A DNA stretch of 64,000 bases from Salticus scenicus (Eukaryota; Arthropoda; Arachnida; Araneae; Salticidae). The DNA lies in contig OZ005662.1 in NCBI GenBank assembly GCA_963930645.1, forward strand, positions 1,912,936 through 1,976,935, in the 5' to 3' direction. This document shows positions 56,989-64,000 of the stretch, piece after piece. The notes below the pieces were generated by a model. That model saw only the letters and a list, made by a program, of their open reading frames with translations, ran no database searches and was not told the origin of the DNA. Position 1 is the first letter of the stretch. Every line of letters begins with the position of its first letter. The translations under genes and the position numbers were made by a program.

Positions 56989-57951
56989 TATTGTGAAAAA
57001 AACAATTTCCACATATATCAAGTTAGCAGAGTTAGCAGTGCAGTGAAATGATAGTTGCTCAGCTCTAAAAGCTATAAAGAAGATAAATATATGTGGCATT
57101 CATTGAAGACAAAAGTTCAATTAAAACAGTTTATTAAAGTTGAAACAAAATGATGAATAACATTAAATCAGCTGAAACAATTTTAGAAAGGTTGCTGACG
57201 AGAGGTTAAATACCCTTAAAAATACTGCCATACTGAGTTCAAATAGAAAGCTACTTTTCACTAAACGAACAAGTCACAAAAACGTAATTTACAATCATAA
57301 TAAAACTAAACAGTTTATAATTATATCGAAATACCAGCTCATGACTTTGAGCTAAACTGAAAAAACATAAAAGCTTAAAAGATTAAGGGCTTCAGAGCTT
57401 AAGAGACTGATTACATATTTCCTACCTCCTTTTTATAGTCACGAAACGGATTCAAAGTAACATCTACTAGATGCTGTAGAATAGGAACGCCTCCCATAAC
57501 TATAGCAACACGACGCTGCGAGTCAGCCGCCATCTATGGGCTTAGCAAAGAGACTCTGCAGTTGAAAAAATATTACATCTCCTCGCTAAGTAGCGAAATG
57601 AACAATCCGTAAAAGGATTTAAACATATTTTTCTTTAAGTTAATTTTAATAAAATATGCTTTTAAATATGAGGTAAGTAATTAAAGTTATTTCAAAAGAC
57701 TTAAACATAAATATATCAATAAGGAATATAATTTTTAACTAAAAGTAATTATCATTAAGCTTTTTAATTTTAATATATCTTTAACTCAAATGGCAGCATC
57801 AAAAGAGAAAAAAGCACTAAACGCTATAATTCATTTAATTAATAACTTAAACTTTAAAGGTTATAAAGTGAATTTAAATTATATTTAAGTAGTGAATGAA
57901 TTTAAATTTAAATTTGAGAATCAACACGGAAAGGGTATAAATTTTACAACA
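56989..57951 (-). repeat. Copia 5' LTR
   Basis: Same 963-bp sequence as 51209-52171. Contains the promoter for the minus-strand transcript; no convincing TATA box was singled out. Confidence 0.95.
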
Positions 57952-57956
57952 GTATC

Positions 57957-58200
57957 CCTTAAGTTGTGCGCGCGCACGCGACTGCGCTGCCGAAGGCTGT
58001 GGGGACCCAGTTCGAGATTCCGCCCTTTTGCGAGGTTCCACCCTTTTCCCGATTAGAAATGATTTTTTTTTTAGGGGGCACGAACGCTCAGGAAAGGAAT
58101 ACGCGCGCGCACGGGACTGCGCTGCCGAAGTCAGTGGGGACCCGGCCCGACTTTTTACCCAATCAGATATGATTTTTTTTTAAATTTCTTTTCTTAACAC
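57957..58200 (+). repeat. Helitron 2 GC-rich minisatellite, right part
   Basis: Two units with CTGCGCTGCCGAAG.C.GTGGGGACCC, continuing the unit at 51070-51200 across the Copia. The interruption point lies in the GCGCGC-rich part of a unit. Confidence 0.82.
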
Positions 58201-58279
58201 TAAAAGTTTCTGTTAGTGATTCATTAATTTTAGTGATTTATTTGAAAATACTGACCCGCTAGCGGGCGAAGCTCGCTAG

Positions 58280-58780
58280 TCAGATTATAAATTTCTGCAA
58301 TGAAAGCTATAGAAAATGTCGGCTTCATCACAAGAAAAATCACTTTTTAACTTGTAACTTTTAAGCAATTGAAGTTATCGAAAAAGTTTAAATACAAATG
58401 TTGTTCTTTAGGGTGAGGTGGTAATTCGCCTTATTTGAAGTATTTTCCTATTTTCAATATTAAAGAAATTATGGGCAAATGAAAATTCCCACCCCCCACC
58501 ATTTCCACCCCCTTTGAGCAGGATACCCCATCAACGAACTCGACCGAGATTTTTATTGTCCTGACAACATTTCCCGAGCTGGTTAAATTTAAATAAAAAT
58601 TTCTCCAGTTATCGTGTTCACAATAAGGGAAAAAGCGTTACATATATATATATATATATATATAAACTTTTGAACGGAGGGCGGTTTTGGGTTCTAGGGG
58701 TCATGATCGGTGAAGATATGAAGAAATTTTCCAGAAGTCGTGTCATGAGAACCATTGCAATAGGTAGATCTCCTATAAGG
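58280..58780. other. Spacer with TA microsatellite
   Basis: A TA run at about 58640-58663. No gene; AT-rich and C-rich patches. Confidence 0.45.
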
Positions 58781-58784
58781 AATC

Positions 58785-59045
58785 TACCCAGCAAAACTTA
58801 TACTGGTGGGCTCGTTTTGGCCTACTGCTGGCATCCTGCACTTGCCATCAGTTGCCGGTTGCCCCATATAACTCCAGTAGCGGGCCGTTTGTGGCTGCCA
58901 GCTGTGATGGAAGCCTAAAGAAAAATGATCGGTGGCCCAGAAGTGGCATAAACACAGTTGGCCTTATGCAGGCTATCACCACACGGCCAACATCATGTTT
59001 TTCATGTTGTGGCCGCAAATTATTAGGCCATAACCAATTTGTATG
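58785..59045. repeat. GGCC/TGCTGGC-rich repeat, element end A
   Basis: Starts TACCCAGCAAAAC and holds modules such as GTGGGCTCG, CTGCTGGCATCC, GTGGCCCAGA and ATTAGGCCATAAC. The same style of modules and an inverted TACCCAGCAAAAC end occur at 62650-63065. Coding frames over it are repeat artefacts. Confidence 0.5.
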
Positions 59046-59397
59046 CATAGAGGGCGCTGTGATTCTTTTTCTGTTGATTTGAAATTTCCTCGCTGTCCGC
59101 CATTTCATACGAAGTTCTTGTTCGTTGTTGTTGTCTGCGGGTGCGAGATTGAAAATCTCGTAAAAATAATATATGAGTAAGTAATTCAATTATTAATTTG
59201 TTTTTGTATTATTTTTTAAATACTATATTTTTTTAAATGTTTGACTCTAAAGCTATTGTTGTAACAAAAGGATTTCTAGAAATATATAACAAATATCCAG
59301 TTGACCCGTTTTAGTAAATTATGATAGCCGCTAACTTTCTAGTATTTTATTATTGTTATTATTATTTATTATTATTATTTATTGATTTTTTAATTTT
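59046..59397. other. Spacer, nothing recognised
   Basis: A small GC-richer stretch (59050-59150) and AT-rich remainder; no gene. Confidence 0.4.
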
Positions 59398-60150
59398 TGA
59401 CCAAAAAACTAGTATGATGTGGCACCACAAAACGTTCTTCTATATTTTTTATTATGCAAATTCGCGTAGTGCAAATAATTTGTTAAAATCATTTTCCTGA
59501 ATGCATGCAAACGATTTTCATTTTAGAACAGTGTTTCTCAATAATAATAATAATAAAAATAATAAAATCAATTTTGTGCCAACTTCTGAAAAAATGCTTT
59601 CTTCTTCTTCTTGGTTTTTTTTTTTTTTGTTGTTGTTGTTTTTAGTAGTTTATAACTTTGCTTTAATTTTCCACAAATTTAATTCAGTCATTTACTTGAA
59701 AGTTATTGATGAGTTTTTTTTGAAAAATACCAGCATTGAAAATTTATCCCCTCATGGGGAAGGGCGAGCGATTCTTCAACTTATACAAAAAAATTTTCCT
59801 AGTTTGCTGTTAGTTATTTAAATATTTATTTTTTAATTCATAATACAAATTAAAAAAATAATTATCATTTATTTGAAATCATTTATACTGTGTCATATTG
59901 AAAATTACGAAGAAGTAGAGCCATGTGTTGAGTGAATGATCCACAAATGTAATCGGGAACGATTTTAATCAAGTTTGGTTAAATAACAAATTTGGTTAAA
60001 TTTCGTCCATTGGTTCGTGAGATACAGCGTCCACAATTTTTTTTATACACACTTACAGAGTGAAATTTTCTAAAAATGGTCAAATCGAGTTCAGGAATCT
60101 CAAAACCCTCCATCACAGAAAATAATTTTCAAATGTAATTTCTATAAACT
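59398..60150. repeat. Dispersed repeat (family of 19318-20455)
   Basis: Shares TAGTATG.TGTGGC.ACCACAA, CGTTCTTCTATATTTT, the G/C motif before AGGGCGAGCGATTCTT, TCGTGAGATACAG, and AAAATGGTCAAATCG in the same order. Lacks the internal duplication of the 19-kb copy. A 35-A run follows. Confidence 0.7.
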
Positions 60151-60163
60151 ATTATAGGAAACG

Positions 60164-60203
<40 letters not shown>

Positions 60204-61214
60204 GGTAGCCATAACAAACTGTTTTATTTTATTTATTTATTAATTATTATTTTTTAAATGCAAGTGAGAAAAATAATTTCACTTTTACGAAACTGAAATA
60301 CTTTCCCCCTCAATTTCCCGTAACGTATAAGAATATTTTTGAGCATCATTATTAAATGCACAACAAATATTTATTTTATCATTTTTGATCGGAACCATTT
60401 CTTATTGCATCTATCAAATTTATGTTGATCTGTATTTTAGCGTTGTATAAAGATTTTTACGTGCGCTGATAAGAAATGTCTCTTTGACTGTAATGTATCC
60501 AAATTATTTTATGAATTTTTATACTGAAACCATTTGGGTTACCTGTACAACTTTTTATGACAAGCGTCCTATAGTAAATCTCGAAAACCTGTATAACATA
60601 TATGAGTTTTATGGTATTCTAAAAATATTTTTCAAATAGGTAATCGCGGATAAATTTATCAAATATTTACAGCTACAAAGACAAACGCACTCTCGTTTTT
60701 CTGCCTAATTCCGTTATCTCTTTACTCAACCGAACGATATATATATATTTTTTTCAGCTGAAGAATCTGCTTTCCAAACCTAATGAAAATTAATTGGCAC
60801 AGGTCAAATGCTGAATATTCGCTTAAAGTTCAAATAACGTCATCTGTATAAAACTGCAAAATCATCTTTCGGTATGGCACGTGTCGGAAAATTATTCACT
60901 CAAGGACTTTGAAGAAGTTGGAGAGAGAGTAACTGGACTATCAACAACGCGAAAAAGTTCTTTGTGGCGGCCTGGTTAAGAGTGACAGCTGTGATAATTA
61001 ATTCTAAATGAAGATAAACACAGAGAGAAAAAAAGGAAGCTGATTCATCTGCCCTGCTGTTTTAAAAAGAAGGGAAAAAAATTATCAACTGGGTACCATT
61101 TGATGTAGGAGAAAATAAAAATATTCAAGATTTTCTGGATACTTGAGAGTTATAATAAAAAAGCACCACAGAATTGGTGTTTAAAAGTAATAAGAATAAC
61201 CACAATAAAATGTA
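60151..61214. other. AT-rich, no gene recognised
   Basis: Includes a long A run (60164-60201) and a weak match to the 27-kb tandem repeat near 60490-60660. Nothing else supported. Confidence 0.4.
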
Positions 61215-61217
61215 AGA

Positions 61218-61275
61218 GCTCGCAACAATCGTTTCGGATGGAAAGAAAACATGATCCTTCATCAGGCAAACGAAG
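61218..61275 (-). other. Hammerhead-ribozyme-like motif (minus)
   Basis: On minus: CTGATGA (61265-61259), A, GGAT, a 14-base loop, ATCC, GAAA (61235-61232), then CGATTG, TT, GCGAGCTC. Stem II is 4 bp; the bases after the expected cut can pair over about six positions with those before CTGATGA (stem I). The extra A after CTGATGA is non-canonical. Confidence 0.45.
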
Positions 61276-61439
61276 TAGGCACGAGTGCGGCAAACAAAGC
61301 GCAAGCGTTACTGCCTCCGTTTTGTTTGCAAAATTTTATGGTGTTTATTCAAAGTATTGTACATGTTACTTGAGAGTATACTCCAATTTCTTAAGAAATC
61401 GCACCCTCGGGCGGCGTAACCTAGTTATTAACTAAAAGG

Positions 61440-61819
61440 ACGTTCGGAATGGAGATGTCCGTTTTCTTATTGCCGAAAAAAAAAAAAAAAAAGATGCATC
61501 AGATCTTTTAGGTTGAAATAATAACACATCCCTTCGTGAGTTTAACAAAAAGCACGATTGCAGCAAATTACTTTTGCTGCACTCGTGCCCACTTTTTTCG
61601 CCTGATGAAGGGTCTTCGTGCTATTTCAACCGGAAACAATTGCTGCAATTTTTTATTATTTATTTATTATTATTATTTTTTTTTTTTTAGTTTATGGTGC
61701 TTTTTACAATGCTCACTTTATAACAATTTTTGTATCAATAATTTATAATTTTCACATGTAAAGTTACATTTATTTATATCAAATAGCGTAACAAAGTTAA
61801 ACATATTGAAATTTGAACA

Positions 61820-61857
<38 letters not shown>

Positions 61858-61860
61858 ATA
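61440..61860. other. Repeat with plus-strand hammerhead-like motif
   Basis: CTGATGA at 61602-61608, a 3-bp stem II (GGT/ACC), GAAA at 61633-61636, then palindromic CAATTG. The upstream TTGCAGCAAA/TTTGCTGCA repeats could form hairpins. A 38-A run lies near 61823-61857. No gene. Confidence 0.4.
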
Positions 61861-62212
61861 ATCTCCTTTATTCCAAAAAATGTAATATAGAGAAACATTT
61901 GCACTGAAAACAAAAAATTAAATTTTTATCATAAGGAAAATGGATCAACTGACTATTTCCTATATGCTGCACTAGAAATCCTGAATTTACAACCATAGTG
62001 TATGAATAAAATACTTGTCAATAGTATTTAAAAATGAATATGTACAAAATCAAATTAAATATTGGATGCATAGAAAAAAACTGGCTGCTACTTCATCAGA
62101 AGAAAGAGAGAGGAAAAAAAAAGAAAGAAAAAGAAAAAAAAAGCACGAATAAAATTAAGGGTGTCACCAATAAAATAAATATATTAGCTATAACTAAATC
62201 ACTGCTGGCCTA
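61861..62212. other. Spacer, nothing recognised
   Basis: AT-rich with an A/G-rich low-complexity stretch at about 62097-62147. Confidence 0.4.
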
Positions 62213-62216
62213 TTAA

Positions 62217-62643
62217 CGGCCCTCTTCACTTACCGTCTCCGGAAGTCCGAGGCAATGTTATTCTATGGGAAATTTTCTTTACAAATAACTTATTAACTAA
62301 TACATATTTTTAAATTCTGCTTTCACATTCAGAAAATTCCCAACTGTTAAATTGACGGACCTTTTTAAAATGCATTTTTTTTAATTTTTAATATTTTATT
62401 TTGAATTTGCAAAATGAAAAATTTCACACATTAAAAATTCGTATTTTGCAGCTTCAAAATAAAATATAAAAAAATAAAAAAATATTTTTTTTAAAAAAGG
62501 TCCGTCAATTTAACAGTTGGGAATTTTCAGAATATGAAAACAGAATTTAAAAATATGTATTAGTTAATAAGTTATTTGTAAAGAAAATTTCCCATAGAAT
62601 AACATTGGCTTCGGCTTCCGGCGACGATGAGTGAAGCGGGCCT
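62217..62643. mobile_element. TTAA-flanked fold-back MITE, copy B (427 bp)
   Basis: Second copy of 23716-24145, with TTAA at 62213-62216 and 62644-62647 and ends CGGCCCTCTTCACT and the inverse AGGCCCGCTTCACT. Interior nearly the same as copy A. Confidence 0.82.
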
Positions 62644-62649
62644 TTAATG

Positions 62650-63065
62650 GGAAATATAAAGGACCAATGAAGACTGCCGGCAGTAATATAATTTTTTATG
62701 TTTGCCACAACTGGCCCACTGCAGGCTTCCAGCAATAACATAGAAAAATTATGTTTGCCATCAGGTAGCCCAACACTGGCCCACTAACAATTTCCAACCT
62801 TATGTCGGTTACCAACAGTGGCCCATTACCTATTTTCATCATACTGCTAGCTGCCAGCAGCGATCCATTCACTGGCCCACTAACTTATTTTTAACTTACT
62901 GCAGGCTGCCAACAGTGGATCGATTGAATATGGCCTACTGACGGCCGGCGTAACATATTCCCTGCGGCAACGTTAACTTTTGCCACCGACGGGCCAGCTG
63001 CAGCTACTGCTGGCAACCAGCACTTGGCCTCATGCTGGCCGTCATCTGAGGTTTTGCTGGGTACC
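62650..63065. repeat. GGCCCACT-rich degenerate minisatellite, element end B
   Basis: At least seven loosely spaced TGGCCCACTAAC / CTGCAGGCT / GCCAACAGTGG modules of about 50-60 bp, ending GTTTTGCTGGGTA, the inverse of the TACCCAGCAAAAC end at 58788. Confidence 0.55.
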
Positions 63066-63531
63066 TAATACGAAAATAATAATAGCACCATTTTCATTTT
63101 CGCTACATCTTATGTACTTGATTTCATTTGTCCTTTCAAAGGAAAATTAAGCGACTAAATATTACTATTATTTCCCGGAGACTTTTTTAAAAGTCACCGA
63201 AAAGAATGTTCTTCGAAAGAAAAAAAAAATGTCTACAGAAAAAAGTCAATAAAATAAATAACTAAATTAATATGCGTTTTCAGTCGTGTAACGCATTTCA
63301 AAAGATTCTAAGAAAATTGAGAGAAGATAAGGATTCCCTTTCGTCTTTCTGTTTGTTTGTCTATTATCTCCATGATCACGCGCTAATATTTATTAAATGA
63401 CTTCAAGCGCGTATATACTTTTCACGTTTTCCATGGCATGGCATAGTCTTCGTTAAAAATGGTATAATTTTTGTAACTTATGTGTGTATAGGAATTTGCA
63501 AAATATTTCTTATGTATTAAAGTTTACGAAC

Positions 63532-63568
<37 letters not shown>

Positions 63569-64000
63569 CATACTTTAATATTTGATATAGAACATAACAT
63601 AGGAAACACCATTTGCATTTTTTTGCAGTTTGTAAAAAAGAGCCTGTGATTTTTGTGTTCTAAAAACACTCAGCATAAAGATTTTAAATGCATTTTAAAA
63701 GGTAATACTTAGAAAATTAAGACAAATAAGAATAACACGAAATATTTATTTAGTAATATAGGGCATACCTTCCTCCATAGGACTGAAATGAAACTACAAG
63801 AGTAGAAGTATAATCGAAATTTTAGTAAACAATTTTTAGTCTTACAAGTCTTACTTTACGCAACATTATTATATAAAATAACAATGAATGTTATTAGTTT
63901 TAAAAATTTCAAAAGTACAAATTACATTAAGAATATACATGTACCACTTTCGTCTAGAAAGGATAAATAGCCATTTTATGAATTTTTAAACAAGAACTCT
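63066..64000. other. AT-rich end of window, no gene
   Basis: A run of about 30 T at 63534-63565. A fragment at 63290-63370 (TTCGTCTTTCTGTTTGTTTG) resembles 45895-45985. No coding region recognised. Confidence 0.4.

Larger units (their letters stand above)
51209..57951 (-). mobile_element. Young Ty1/Copia LTR retrotransposon, 6743 bp
   Basis: Two 963-bp direct LTRs, 5-bp target duplication GTATC (51204-51208, 57952-57956), a primer site and purine tract beside the LTRs, and gag-protease-integrase-RT-RNase H in the Copia order on minus. Reading both LTRs side by side I found no difference, which implies very recent insertion. It sits in the minisatellite of Helitron 2. The only break in the coding frame is one TGA between integrase and RT. 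Confidence 0.96.
49009..58279 (+). mobile_element. Non-autonomous Helitron-like element 2, split by Copia
   Basis: Begins near TC at 49009 (exact start uncertain) and ends in a hairpin (AGCGGGC gaa GCTCGCT) with CTAG at 58276-58279 before T. Without the Copia and its duplicated 5 bp the element is about 2.52 kb, close to element 1 (2.58 kb). It shares the 5' segment (GGAGATATTAATTAAAAT, ATTAGAAATAT.AGTC), the internal repeats and the GC-rich minisatellite. No Rep/helicase frame. Confidence 0.75.

Noticed and set aside
58848..59189. 113-codon minus frame
   Set aside because: It overlaps a GGCC-rich repeat array shared with 62650-63065, with competing frames on both strands.

Overview
The window is eukaryotic, strongly AT-rich and intron-bearing, with long poly-A/poly-T tracts and very little host coding sequence. 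The tRNA-derived SINEs with a TTGG-type tail, the intronless C2H2 finger array, the Copia element with an initiator-Met half-tRNA primer site, and the Harbinger, hAT, pogo, Helitron and Polinton remnants fit an arthropod. A spider or other arachnid is my best guess, but this is inference; nothing here fixes the species. Most of the window is transposon, in layers of different age.

Layout. 0-14.6 kb: two direct copies of one segment (1-5966 and 7911-14552). They differ by insertions, the clearest being a 1290-bp hAT element present only in copy 1, with its empty target site in copy 2. Copy 2 ends against a C2H2 zinc-finger gene (14884-15984, minus) whose downstream fingers are decayed. 16.2-16.6 kb: a LINE reverse-transcriptase fragment. 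17.8-28.8 kb: an apparently complete 11-kb PIF/Harbinger transposon with ~50-bp imperfect terminal inverted repeats and a TAA target duplication. It carries a 3-exon Myb/SANT-like gene (plus) and a 3-exon DDE transposase gene (minus); the introns hold a hAT MITE, a TTAA fold-back element, two SINEs and several tandem repeats. 28.8-43 kb: mostly unrecognised AT-rich sequence with a Helitron-like element (33954-36532) and several MITEs. 43.5-45.1 kb: a lone Polinton-type integrase with chromodomain beside a palindromic GC-rich segment. 49.0-58.3 kb: a second Helitron-like element split by a very young Copia retrotransposon (51209-57951; two 963-bp LTRs with no difference seen, GTATC target duplication). 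58.3-64 kb: repeats, including another TTAA fold-back.

How parts work together. In the Harbinger, the Myb-like protein is expected to bind the element ends and bring in the nuclease; both reading frames and all splice sites look intact. In the Copia, gag, protease, integrase, reverse transcriptase and RNase H lie in one frame, interrupted once by TGA followed by CTAG. That hexamer-plus is the known high-efficiency stop-readthrough context, so the element may make its RT by readthrough. This is the most interesting observation. Others are a scattered set of hammerhead-ribozyme-like motifs, head-to-head Helitron ends, and the dated insertion history in the duplicated segment. No CRISPR array, bacterial gene, intact tRNA or rRNA was seen.
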